From a virus, in IMG/VR virus record IMGVR_UViG_3300037258_000710, positions 1 to 25,268 of that record: DNA of 25,268 nt; one strand, 5' to 3'. Shown here in pieces: positions 6,036-15,100 of this stretch. Made by a program: the position numbers and the translations under genes. Every line of letters starts with the position of its first letter. The stretch's first letter is position 1. The notes beneath the pieces are model-generated. The model was not told the DNA's origin, did no database searches, and saw nothing but the letters and a program-made list of their open reading frames with translations.

Positions 6036-8609
6036 ATGAAGCGATTGCTTATAAAACTCGCGTTTTATGCGGCTGTGCTGTGGGGCGGAGCTGCGTTTGC
6101 CCAACAGATCAACCTGCAGACGCAGGTGTACAAGACCCTGCTGCCGGTGAATGGAGGGTTCGGCATCAACCTGTCGTCGTCGAGCGGATGCCCTCTGCTG
6201 ACCTCGGGGACGTGGACGATCAGCACATCGAACTGCACGGGCGGAGGCAGCGCGCCGGGCGGAGGAAACTATGCCCTGCAATATGCCAATGGAGTGGCGC
6301 TGGGCGGGGCGAACTTTACCGGCGTGGTGATGAACAACGGATCGAGCCAGCCGCCGACGAGCGCGACCGGGGCGCAGATGGGCGGGGTATGGGGATGCGG
6401 GAGCGGCACAGATCTGCTTGAGGCGGGAGGAACCTGCAGCACCGGGTTCACCTTCCCCTCCGGGACGGCAGGGCAGATGCTGCTCTACCAGACCACGGGC
6501 ACGACCGCGACGCCAACGACGATGAGCGGAGACTGCACGCTGGACGATACGGGCGCGATTACCTGCACGAATACGCCCCAAGCCGTAGGCGGTGCGCTGG
6601 CCGAGTATCCCATGCTGGACGGCAGCGGAACTACGGTGACCGACGTCAGCGGGAATGGAAACAACGCCACCTTCGCCAACGGTTCGAATGCACCGAGTTG
6701 GCTGACCTACGGCGTGGCGATCAATAACACTGGCGTCACCTACTCCAATAACGAGTGGATCGATACGCCTCTGACTCAGTTCGGGAGCGTCCTTATTGCG
6801 AGCTGCACACCGACGCTTGCGCTGACCAGCGGGACGGCGACAGGCTATACGCCGGTGGCGTATCCCACCCTGATTGGATCGAACACCGCAGGCGATGGCC
6901 TGTTTCTACTGGGGACCAATATCACGAACACGAGTTATCTGAGCGTGCAACCGACGATCTACGAAAACGGCGTCGCGGCGAGCACATCAAGCACGGGCTA
7001 TTATGCCGGGTGTCATGTGTATGGCTATTCGCTGGGCACCGGCAGCGGTTCGGTCGATCACATCACCATCGACGGCGTGGAGTCTCCGAACTATAGCCTT
7101 CAAGGATCGTCTGCGTCGTCGGTGACGACTGCGGGACACTATGAGATCGGAAGCGCTGGAAGCAGTAACCCTGCCGCGAATAGCTCTCGGCAAGTGGTGA
7201 CCTACGCCGTGTTCTACCCTGCGGGAACGACGCTGACCGTGGCTGAGCTGGCGCAGGAGTCCTCCTATATAGAGCATCAGTTGAGTCTGCGGCCCACTTA
7301 TCCGGTTTACCCTGTGCTCAACAATGCGGCGACCGCGCAGTTTGTGGCTGTCGGCGACTCCCTGACGGCGGGCTACCTGGGCAGCTCGGCGTGGACGGCT
7401 GGACTTTCCTTTAATAACAGCTATACGGTGACCAACTACGGAATCGCCGGTCTGGCCGCACTCGATGTATGCACGATGTCATCGCAACGGTGGGAACAGA
7501 CGACGATCCCTGCGCAGACGACAACGATGTTCTGGGCCGGAACAAACGATATGGCGAACGGTGCATTTACGCCGGCACAGACATGGGCATCGTTGACCCG
7601 GTGCGCGGCGCGGGCAAGGGCGGACGGCATACGCTCGATGGTGGCAACCATGATCGACCGCAGCGGCGAAGACTCGAACAAGAATGCACTGAACGCGCTG
7701 ATTCGGTCGAACTATAAACAGGCTGGGTTCGACTACATGATCGACCTGGCGGCGGTGCCCGGCCTTGGGGCGGATGGAGCGTCAAGCAATACGGACTGCT
7801 TTCAGGGCGATGGCGTCCATCTGACCGGACCCGGTACAGGAACGTGCGGGACGATTACGTCGACGGCACTGAGCGGTTATGGCATCGTGGAGCAGCTGGC
7901 CGAGAACGTGGTGAATACGCTGGACGGTTCGAGCGTCGCGAACCCCACCGTCAGCAGCTCCAATACCTTTGTGATGACCTATGCGGATAACTACACGCTG
8001 CTGACACCGACTGCAGCGGCCACAGCCTCGCTGGTCGATTGTCTGGGGCAGACTAGCCAGAGGACGCTCGTCAACAGCTCCGCACTGTACGGGATCGCGG
8101 TAAGCGGGGTGAACAGCGAAACAATTACCGGGCCGACCACGGTGCCTCCGGGATCGACCATGATCTTTACGCCGGTGCTGACGGGACCGGCGACGGGAGG
8201 ATGTTCCTGGGTGTCCGCAGCTCAGAGTCCGGGGGTGCCAAACCTTGTTCGCTCGCTGGGGTGGTCCTATGGCGATGTGGCGACGTCGCCGCCGCTGACC
8301 ACATCGGAAGTGGGTTACATCACGGTGCCGTTCAGCTGCACGATCACCGGCTGGCACATCATGGCCAACACCGGCACGGTGACGGTGAAGACGGCGCGGA
8401 TCGCGACGGGAGGGACGGCGCTGCCGACGCTGGGATCGAATTCGATCTCGACCTCGGGCGTGTCGCTGAGTACAGGAACGCTGATCAACTCGACAACACT
8501 GACCGACTTTACCTCGACCGCGATCACGGCGGGCGATACGCTGGGCTTCTTCATCACGGCGGTAAGTTCGGCGGCGCAGGTGACCTTCTCGCTGGATTGT
8601 GCCCAATGA
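6036..8609 (+). CDS. Secreted SGNH-hydrolase protein, probable tail fibre or depolymerase
   Basis: The 857-residue protein opens with a clear Sec signal peptide (basic MKRLLIK, hydrophobic core, GAAFA cleavage site at about residue 23). Residues about 30-210 are Gly/Ser/Thr-rich beta structure like tail-fibre stems, and about 210-430 resembles a LamG/concanavalin-type domain. An SGNH/GDSL esterase domain follows: GDSLTAGY with Ser442, Gly469 in YGIAG, AGTND with Asn504, and DGVH with Asp592 and His595. The C-terminus is another beta region. The mature chain has 16 cysteines that tend to pair locally, as in exported proteins. Such domains de-acetylate or cleave esters on surface polysaccharide. 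A weak AAAGG sits 11 nt before this ATG; an in-frame TTG at 6030 has better spacing and is an alternative start. Confidence 0.8.
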   Translation: MKRLLIKLAFYAAVLWGGAAFAQQINLQTQVYKTLLPVNGGFGINLSSSSGCPLLTSGTWTISTSNCTGGGSAPGGGNYALQYANGVALGGANFTGVVMNNGSSQPPTSATGAQMGGVWGCGSGTDLLEAGGTCSTGFTFPSGTAGQMLLYQTTGTTATPTTMSGDCTLDDTGAITCTNTPQAVGGALAEYPMLDGSGTTVTDVSGNGNNATFANGSNAPSWLTYGVAINNTGVTYSNNEWIDTPLTQFGSVLIASCTPTLALTSGTATGYTPVAYPTLIGSNTAGDGLFLLGTNITNTSYLSVQPTIYENGVAASTSSTGYYAGCHVYGYSLGTGSGSVDHITIDGVESPNYSLQGSSASSVTTAGHYEIGSAGSSNPAANSSRQVVTYAVFYPAGTTLTVAELAQESSYIEHQLSLRPTYPVYPVLNNAATAQFVAVGDSLTAGYLGSSAWTAGLSFNNSYTVTNYGIAGLAALDVCTMSSQRWEQTTIPAQTTTMFWAGTNDMANGAFTPAQTWASLTRCAARARADGIRSMVATMIDRSGEDSNKNALNALIRSNYKQAGFDYMIDLAAVPGLGADGASSNTDCFQGDGVHLTGPGTGTCGTITSTALSGYGIVEQLAENVVNTLDGSSVANPTVSSSNTFVMTYADNYTLLTPTAAATASLVDCLGQTSQRTLVNSSALYGIAVSGVNSETITGPTTVPPGSTMIFTPVLTGPATGGCSWVSAAQSPGVPNLVRSLGWSYGDVATSPPLTTSEVGYITVPFSCTITGWHIMANTGTVTVKTARIATGGTALPTLGSNSISTSGVSLSTGTLINSTTLTDFTSTAITAGDTLGFFITAVSSAAQVTFSLDCAQ

Positions 8610-9340
8610 TCCGATATCTTCTTCTCTCGCTGTGTCTCTGCTGTCCGGCGCTGGCGGCGACGATCACGCATGAGCAGGGCGCGCATGCGACCGCGGCGGC
8701 CGCTGCGGTATCGACAGCCATGGGCGCGAGCGTGGGGCTGGGCGACATGGTGCTGGGGTTTTCGAAGACGGCCGCGACGTCGGCGCCGACGGTGGCGTTT
8801 ACCAACGCGGGGACGGCGGCATGTACGTGGCAGCCGGTGGTGGCGGCCCAGTTTGTGGGCTCGCAGGTGGGCTACTCGATCCAGACCTGCGTGGTGACGA
8901 TGGCGGGCACGCTGACCACGACGGCTACGTGGACGGGCGGCAGCGGAAGCCAGACAGATCTCGCGCTGGGCGAGTACAACTCCTCGACGGGATGGACCGT
9001 GGTCGGCTCGAATAACTTTATTGCGGCGACGAGCACGATCTCACCGTCGCCGGTGACCTTCTGCGCGACCGGGACGACGGTGATCCCGATCCCCGCGGGG
9101 TTTCTGGCGGTGGCGGTGTGCGGGCAGTTCAACGTCTCGCAGACCTGGTCTTCGACCGTTGGAGCGTATACCAACCGGACCGACTCCTCGTTCGGGACGA
9201 CAGGATGGTATGACACGATTCCGTCGTCGCTGGCTCCGCAGTCGTTTACGACGACGATCACGAGCGATATCGGCTATGCGGTGATTGTGGCGTTCGCGCC
9301 GAATGGAACGACGGCGCCGGGGAAGGCCCTGATATTTTGA
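8606..9340 (+). CDS. Secreted beta-rich protein of unknown function (244 aa)
   Basis: The ATG overlaps the stop of the SGNH gene (ATGA). The product starts with a Sec signal peptide (MIRYLLLSLCLCCPALAA) and continues as a Thr/Ser/Gly/Val-rich beta protein, probably a jelly-roll or Ig-like fold. The mature part has four cysteines in two likely pairs (the ACTW/QTCV region and the FCAT/AVCG region). Cysteines at residues 12 and 13 lie inside the hydrophobic segment, but no good lipobox is seen. Coupling and shared export features suggest it works with the SGNH protein, perhaps as a fibre partner or as a surface-exposed protein in the host. Confidence 0.75.
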   Translation: MIRYLLLSLCLCCPALAATITHEQGAHATAAAAAVSTAMGASVGLGDMVLGFSKTAATSAPTVAFTNAGTAACTWQPVVAAQFVGSQVGYSIQTCVVTMAGTLTTTATWTGGSGSQTDLALGEYNSSTGWTVVGSNNFIAATSTISPSPVTFCATGTTVIPIPAGFLAVAVCGQFNVSQTWSSTVGAYTNRTDSSFGTTGWYDTIPSSLAPQSFTTTITSDIGYAVIVAFAPNGTTAPGKALIF

Positions 9341-9489
9341 GGCGCGAACAGCTGTTGAAAGACCATCCCGGGTCGGAGGCTGTCCTCGACGACGCACGTA
9401 TCAGCGGTTCGCCGTTACACCTTGTGGCGGCCAGGATCGCAGAACATGAGGCGGCCGCTGTGGACCACAAAGGCGATGCTGCGGACTAA
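9337..9489 (+). CDS. Possible small protein (50 aa), TTG start
   Basis: A TTG at 9337 overlaps the preceding stop (TTGA), and the frame runs 50 codons to TAA at 9487. The product is hydrophilic and predicted helical, with a segment HLVAARIAEHEAAAVDHKGD. It fills the space between the secreted protein and the terminator at 9517 and keeps the coding-like base pattern of its neighbours. No family is recognised and no clear Shine-Dalgarno is seen apart from coupling. Confidence 0.4.
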   Translation: MRREQLLKDHPGSEAVLDDARISGSPLHLVAARIAEHEAAAVDHKGDAAD

Positions 9490-9516
9490 ACATCGGTAGA
9501 GTTGCCACCCAGACAG

Positions 9517-9541
9517 ACCCCTCTTCGGAGGGGTTTTCTAT
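9517..9541 (+). terminator. Intrinsic terminator
   Basis: The stem ACCCCTC/GAGGGGT (9517-9523/9528-9534) encloses a stable TTCG tetraloop and is followed by TTTCTATT. It ends the SGNH/secreted protein unit, just 30 nt before the next gene. Confidence 0.85.
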
Positions 9542-9570
9542 TGGAACCAAACAAGCGAAGGAGAAGAGAC

Positions 9571-10443
9571 ATGGCAGTGTTACATGGTTTTGAAGATCCG
9601 CAGGTGCAATCGAAGATGCAGCAGCTGAACGCAGGGACGTGGGATCCGCGGATCGACCGGAACATGCTGCGCGAGCCGGACCGGATGATCCACGTCTTCT
9701 CGGTCTCGAAGCGGTCGTTTGTGGTGGACCGCGCGCCGCTGTGGGTAAAGCTGCATCTGCGCGGCTGCGGCCAGGGCGACCGCTATGTGGCCGTGGCGCA
9801 CATCCCGGACCCTCTGCTGCAGAAGGTGCACAACACGGAGAACGGCCGTTATCGCGGCGAGGCGCACGACGGCCTGCGCTGCGCGATCGACCTACTGAAC
9901 CCGAACAACCCGACGAATGACCCGGACTGGAACCCGTCGCCGGAGATGGCGGCGCTGTTCGGCTCGAGCCGGGGCTGCGACCTGTTTGCCCAGGGGCTGT
10001 TCCTCTCGCTGAACGAGACGCCGGCCGAGGCGGAGATTATGAAGGCGGAAGAGCGGCGCAACAGCCGCTATCGTGCCCTGATCGCCCAGGCTGACTCGCT
10101 GGAGCAGACCAACCGCAAGGAGCTCGAAGAGTTTCTGCGCGGAGAAGACGGCACCGACTTGAGGATGGCGCTCGACTTCTACGGGGAGCAGCGGGCGTAC
10201 CACAAGCCCATGATCGCGACCAGGAGCTGCCCGAACTGCGGTGAGTCGATCAAGGTGGGCGCTGCCTTCCACAAGAGCGAGGCGCTGGGCATGATCTGCG
10301 TCCTCGACTGGGACCGGGCGATCGCCGCCGGTGTCAAGACCAAGTCCGATGCGCCGCCACTTCGTAGGGTTCTCAACTCTTCGCGTGAAAACGAAGGCAA
10401 GACCCCGAAGAAGCCCGCGGCACGTCCCCGATCTTCGCGGTAG
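9571..10443 (+). CDS. Zinc-ribbon-containing phage protein of unknown function (290 aa)
   Basis: ATG 9571 has an ideal AAGGAG 7 nt upstream, so it is preferred to the in-frame ATG at 9502, which would translate the terminator. The N-terminal two thirds is a mixed alpha/beta domain (MAVLHGFEDPQVQSKMQQ and onward) with a YVAVAHIPDPLLQKVHNTEN segment. A charged helix follows at about 155-200, then a C-terminal knuckle SCPNCGESI with a further Cys in MICVLDW, suggesting a partial zinc ribbon. The last 25 residues are basic and Pro/Ser-rich, probably flexible. The function is unknown; the zinc knuckle and basic tail allow nucleic-acid or partner binding. Confidence 0.8.
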   Translation: MAVLHGFEDPQVQSKMQQLNAGTWDPRIDRNMLREPDRMIHVFSVSKRSFVVDRAPLWVKLHLRGCGQGDRYVAVAHIPDPLLQKVHNTENGRYRGEAHDGLRCAIDLLNPNNPTNDPDWNPSPEMAALFGSSRGCDLFAQGLFLSLNETPAEAEIMKAEERRNSRYRALIAQADSLEQTNRKELEEFLRGEDGTDLRMALDFYGEQRAYHKPMIATRSCPNCGESIKVGAAFHKSEALGMICVLDWDRAIAAGVKTKSDAPPLRRVLNSSRENEGKTPKKPAARPRSSR

Positions 10444-10498
10444 CGGGAGTGGCGGCGGAGTGCTCCATGTCTCGGCATGAAGCCGCCGCCTCCCGCTA
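10441..10498 (+). other. Long hairpin spanning the stop codon
   Basis: The arm TAGCGGGAG-tg-GCGGCGG (10441-10458) pairs with CCGCCGCCTCCCGCTA (10483-10498), giving 16 base pairs with a 2-nt bulge. The 24-nt loop contains a further CATG/CATG inverted pair. The upstream gene's stop codon TAG is the first triplet of the 5' arm. No T-tract follows, so this is not a classic terminator. It may block 3' exonucleases or slow polymerase. Confidence 0.6.
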
Positions 10499-10523
10499 GG
10501 CGGAGCTACTTCGAAAGGATCAC

Positions 10524-10835
10524 ATGGATATCAGTGTAGGAAGAATTGTGCTGTACCAGCTCTCGGATGACGATGCTGTACAGATCAACCGTCGTCGCAC
10601 AACTGGAACATCGATTGCCGAGCGAATCAAGGAAAAGCTCTGGCCTCTCGGAGCACAGGCACACATCGGAAACACAGTCTCCGCTGGAGAAAGCTATCCG
10701 ATGTTGGTAGCACGCGTGTGGTCTCCCGGATACGTCAATGGCCAGGTGTTTTTGGATGGCAACGATGTATTTTGGGCGACCTCTGTAACTGAAGGCGAAC
10801 ACGGCCGCATGTGGGCGTGGCCCCCAAGGGGCTAG
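10524..10835 (+). CDS. Small conserved phage protein (103 aa)
   Basis: The N-terminus MDISVGRIVLYQLSDDDA, a middle NRRRTTG, AQAHIGNTVSAGESYPMLVARVW, GQVFLDGNDVFWATSV and a C-terminal HGRMWAWPPRG match the pattern of a small protein that I recall as widespread in phages and prophages. It is predicted to be a compact beta barrel. Its function is not known. AAAGGA lies 5 nt before the ATG. It sits between the hairpin at 10441 and the adaptor-like gene, 3 nt from the latter. Confidence 0.8.
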   Translation: MDISVGRIVLYQLSDDDAVQINRRRTTGTSIAERIKEKLWPLGAQAHIGNTVSAGESYPMLVARVWSPGYVNGQVFLDGNDVFWATSVTEGEHGRMWAWPPRG

Positions 10836-10838
10836 CGG

Positions 10839-11642
10839 ATGCCGATAGTCTATCCAAACCGGTACCCCAACCTGCAGGGGATGATGGACCTGTTTCGTTC
10901 GCTGGTGAACGATGACGGGGGCGGGCAGGATGGACCGCAGGGCGGCCTGATCGCGACCAACACGGCGCCGTTTACGCTGCCGTTTCTGAATGCATCGATT
11001 CGATGGGTCTACCGGAAGCTGCGCAATATCGGCGATCCGGCCCTGATCATCGACAACTACCTGCTCCTCGGGATTCCAGCGCTAACCGGCCCGAATCCCG
11101 CGGTGCAGGTGAGTCTGGGTTTTCTGGGCTACTTTGACGGTTTCCAGAACCACCCGCAGTGGACGCTGCCCTCCGGGGCGATGGGCATCGACAGGGCATG
11201 GGAGCGGGTGAGCGCAACAGCCCTCGACTTCTTTCCCCTGACCGAAGCCCCGGACGGCCTCGCGCCGCGCCAGCAGACGAACACGATGCGGCAGTATGAG
11301 TGGCGCGGCAATGCGATGTGGATGCCGGGCGCGCTCGAACCGGTCGATCTGCGGCTGCGGTCGAAGATCACGCTGCCGGACATCCTGGGCAGCAGCCTGA
11401 ACTTCGCGACGACGTATGTGCCGATCCTCGACGCGCAAGACGCGATCGTCGACCGGATGATGGTGTACTACGCCAGGCGGTTCGCACCGGAGCAGCTGCC
11501 GGCGGCGGATATGAGTTCGAAGGAGTCGATCTTCGAGCTGCAGCAGGAGACCGCGCGCCAGCAGCAGAGGAAGCAGGACCGGCGCGTGGACTTCGGCGAA
11601 GAGGCAGTGGGCAACTTCGCCGCATGGAACAACGATCTGTAG
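10839..11642 (+). CDS. Putative tail adaptor / head-tail connector protein
   Basis: The protein has 267 residues, with AAGGGG 7 nt before the ATG. The N-terminus (MPIVYPNRYPNLQGMMDLFRSLV) is helical, the middle has Trp/Pro-rich segments (NHPQWTLPSG, MWMPGALEP), and the C-terminal part is helical (DAIVDRMMVYYARRFAPEQ) and then highly charged and Gln-rich. Podoviruses place an adaptor (T7 gp11, P22 gp4) shortly before the large nozzle/tail protein, and this gene sits in that position. It is longer than those relatives. No diagnostic motif is present. Confidence 0.5.
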   Translation: MPIVYPNRYPNLQGMMDLFRSLVNDDGGGQDGPQGGLIATNTAPFTLPFLNASIRWVYRKLRNIGDPALIIDNYLLLGIPALTGPNPAVQVSLGFLGYFDGFQNHPQWTLPSGAMGIDRAWERVSATALDFFPLTEAPDGLAPRQQTNTMRQYEWRGNAMWMPGALEPVDLRLRSKITLPDILGSSLNFATTYVPILDAQDAIVDRMMVYYARRFAPEQLPAADMSSKESIFELQQETARQQQRKQDRRVDFGEEAVGNFAAWNNDL

Positions 11643-11677
11643 CACTTCGTGCCGTTCTCGACCGCTGCGCGGTGAAA
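11642..11677 (+). repeat. Double-mini-hairpin intergenic element, copy C
   Basis: It begins at the last base of the upstream stop codon. Hairpin 1 is GCAC-TTC-GTGC (11642-11652), the linker is CGTTCTCG, hairpin 2 is ACCGC-TGC-GCGGT (11661-11673), and the tail is GAAA. Confidence 0.75.
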
Positions 11678-11729
11678 CCTCAAAAAACAACTACTGAACG
11701 TAGGGCGAGAAGCCCGAATCACCCCAACC

Positions 11730-11751
11730 ACGGCCGAGGAGGCCGTTTCTT
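11730..11751 (+). promoter_or_regulatory. Terminator-like hairpin presenting the ribosome binding site in its loop
   Basis: ACGGCC/GGCCGT (11730-11735/11741-11746) encloses the loop GAGGA, and TTTCTT runs directly into the ATG at 11752. The only Shine-Dalgarno-like sequence for that gene is the loop itself. The site could act as a weak terminator and as a structured initiation region. Confidence 0.5.
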
Positions 11752-12114
11752 ATGGCGACCGCAACCGTAACCCTGACCGTCAACGCCTATCCCAACGGGG
11801 TAGACAACACGCAGCGCCGCCAGACCTTGGACGGCGTGCTGGCCCTGAATACGGGCGGCCTCTATGCCACCGACGGCGTGCCGTTGACTTGGACGTTTCT
11901 GAGCGAAGAGGGTGGAGCGTTTATTCCGGACTTCGAGACGGCTGTGCCGGTCTACACCGACATCAAGACGCTCGAAGGCGGGCTGTACGCGTACTGGTAC
12001 GACACCGTGCATAAGACGCTGCGGATCTCGCTGGCCGGCGACGAGCTGGAAGATGGTGACGCGATCACGGCGGACACCATCGGCTTCCACGCCGAGTTCG
12101 CGCGGGGCTTCTAA
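11752..12114 (+). CDS. Small beta-rich structural protein of unknown function (120 aa)
   Basis: The protein begins MATATVTLTVNAYPNGVDN and alternates beta strands with acidic turns (for example SLAGDELEDGDAITADTIGF). No signal peptide or cysteine is seen, and the composition suggests an Ig-like or jelly-roll domain of the kind found in capsid decoration or tail proteins. It stops 1 nt before the TTG start of the 1318-residue tail protein, so the two are probably coupled and the product may be its accessory. The exact role is not known. Confidence 0.7.
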   Translation: MATATVTLTVNAYPNGVDNTQRRQTLDGVLALNTGGLYATDGVPLTWTFLSEEGGAFIPDFETAVPVYTDIKTLEGGLYAYWYDTVHKTLRISLAGDELEDGDAITADTIGFHAEFARGF

Positions 12115-12115
12115 G

Positions 12116-15100
12116 TTGCACAACCTCACGCAGGCTGACCAGGCTGTACCGCTTGAGACGTATGGCGGTCTGGTAAGCCTGGCGCGGCCGGACAACGTTC
12201 CTGAAGGCGCGAGTCCCCGGAACAACGACATGGACTACCTGATCGGCTCGGCGCAGACGCGCCAGCCGCTTGAGAATGTCTACTCGTTCGGGGACTCGAG
12301 CACGGGACCGAATGGAGGGAGCGACGCCGCGAACATCACGATCACGGGGAACGCCTGGGCGAACCCTGCGAGCGTCCTGACCGACGATGGAAGCTATGCG
12401 GCGTGTACCCCCTCGACGGGATCGGACGGGCTGGATGTGACGGCGTTCAGCTTCGACCTGGCGGCGACCGCATCGCCCACCGGGATCACGGTGCCGGTGA
12501 AGGGGTATGCGACCTCGGCAGTGACCCTGACGGCGCAGCTGCTGCTGAATGGCGTGGTGGTGGGGCTGCCCAAGTCGCTGGCCCTGCCGACGGCTCCGGG
12601 AACGATCACCTTTGGCGGCCCGACCGATCTGTGGGGGACCGCGCTGGCCTTCTCCAGCCTGAACAATGCGACCTTCGGGGTGCGGTTTACGTCCTCGTCG
12701 GCGTTCCCGATGGCGCAGGCGCTGCTGGGCTATGCGAGCGTGACGGTCGCGCGTGCGAATGCGCTGGCCAACTTCGACTTTATTACGACGTTTGTGGCGC
12801 AGGACGGCAGCGTGAAGAACCTGAGCCTGGACGCGGACGGGAATTTCTGGGTGGAGGATGTGACCAACGATCCCGGGGTGCTGAACCTGGCCTTCGACGG
12901 GATCCGGCCCAACAGCTTTGCCAGCGGGGTGAACGGCCCGGACGTGGAGTATCTGGCGTTCAACGATCTCTCCGCCGGCTGCGACGTGCCGCGGCAGTAC
13001 ACGCCGAAGTGGACGGACAGGATCTCGCAGGTGGGTCCGGGGGGCGCGCCGGTCTTCTCGGCCAGCTCAGCCTCGGCGACCACATACGACATTACGTCGA
13101 TCACGCAGCCGGGAGCGAAGAGCTGGGGGTTCAGCTACTTTCTGCAATCGACCGGGCCGGGCTCGAACACGGCCGGCAACGTGGTGACGGTGTACTACTC
13201 GGACTCGACCGTGGGGGCGGCGGACGCGGACCTGGTGAATGCGTTCAACTCCGGCAACCCGGTGTATCTGTACTTCAGCTTTACCGGCGGCCCGGCCGAG
13301 CAGGGGCCGCTGACGGTGCGGGTGACCTCGGTGGGGGAGGGCAGCCCTCCGGGGCAGCCACGGCAGTTCTACTACTTCACCTACGTGGCGCTGACCAGCG
13401 CGTATGTGTTTTACGCGGGCAGCGGACATCCGGGCTACACGGCCAACTACCAGCGGACGCTGGCGACGATGACGACGGCCGTCCCGGTGCCGCAGCTGAC
13501 GGTGGGGACGAGCGCGGTGGTGACGGGCAGCTCGGTGACGTCGTGGGACTCGACCTGGCCGATTACCCAGACTTTGAACTCGGGCGCGATGGCGATCACG
13601 CAGACCTCGCTGACGGCGGGGGTGGCGACCTACAGCTATGCGGTGCTCTCGGGCGCGAACCCGGTGGCGGGGCAGCTGGCGACGATTACGAACTGCCTGA
13701 ACGCCAACGGCATGCTGAACGTGGTGAACAACGCGATCGCGAGTGTGAGCGGAACGAATATCGGGACGTTCACGATCGAAGGCCTCCCGGCGGCGACGGA
13801 CTATCCGGCCGAGGCGGAGGATGGGCAGGCCACGACGGCGGGCACGGAGTTTACCTTCGAGCCCGGGCTGCTGACGCTGGGCACCGACACGTCGCCGATC
13901 TACGGGAATGCGACCGGTGGCGAGATCGTGGTGACCGGGGTGGGACAGTTCGTCGCGGCCGGCACCAAGCAGGGCGTGGTCTTCTTCATCACGCGGAACG
14001 GCTACTGGACGGCGCCGAGCGCGCCGGTGACGTTTACCGTGCCGGACAACACGACAGCCATCCTGGCGTCGCAGATCCCGATTGGGCCCCCGAACGTGAT
14101 TGCGCGGGGGATCGCGTTCACGGAGAGTGGGCAGAACGGCGTGCCCGGAGCGAACTTCTTCACCATCCCGACGCCGGTGGACTATATCGCCGAGAACGTG
14201 ACGTATACGTCGACCGCGCTGCTGATCAACGACAACACCTCGACGACGGCGACCTTCTTCTTTACCGACTCTGTGCTGCTGAACGCCGAGGCGATCGACA
14301 TCCAGGGGAACAACCTGTTCAACCTGATCGAGCTGGGCAGCCCGGGGTGGATCGTCAAGTACGACTCGCGCAACTTCTACGGTCTGTGCCAGAACAAGAT
14401 CCAGAACTTCACCAACCTGAGCTTCGACGGCGGATACAACCCGGGGGCCACGCTGAAGCCGCTGGGATGGACGATTGCCGATATCTATGGCCGGCTGCTG
14501 GTGTCGCCGGTCTTCGGCAACTCCTACTACATCGAGAACACGAGCGGAGGGACGCTGGGGCAGGCCGGCCTGATCTCGGAGACCGCCTACCAGGATGCGT
14601 ACCAGCAACCGATCCTGAATGCGCATACCACGTATAGCGTGCGGGTGACGGCGCGGATCCCGAGCGGGAACACGACCGGCGGCCTGGTCGCGGACCTGAC
14701 GGCGAACGGAATTACCTATGGGACATTTACGCTGGCGTTTGCCGGAATGTCGACGACGATGGCGACGTATACGGGGACGCTGCTGACGAACGAGTTTGCC
14801 ACGGTGCCGGCGGGGCTGCTGCTGAGCGTGTATGCCTCGGCGATCGCCGATGGGGCGGATGTGGAGCTGGACCGGATCGAGGTGTTTCCGACGGCGATCC
14901 CGGTGCTGGCGACGACCGTCTTCGGCAGCTACGCGAACGACCTGGAGAGCGTGGACGCGATCACCGGGCCGGGGCAGTTTATCAGCGAGAACCAGCAGCC
15001 GGTAAACGGCGCGGTGGTGATGTACGACACGTTCTACGCGCTGAAGGCTGGGTCGATGTACTCCTGGCAATCGAGCGCGAACCTGGAGCCGGCACAGTGG

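Noticed and set aside
12403-14637. 744-residue + strand frame inside the large tail gene
   Set aside because: It is out of frame with the tail protein and rich in Gly/Arg/Asp/Ala low complexity, a frame-shadow pattern.
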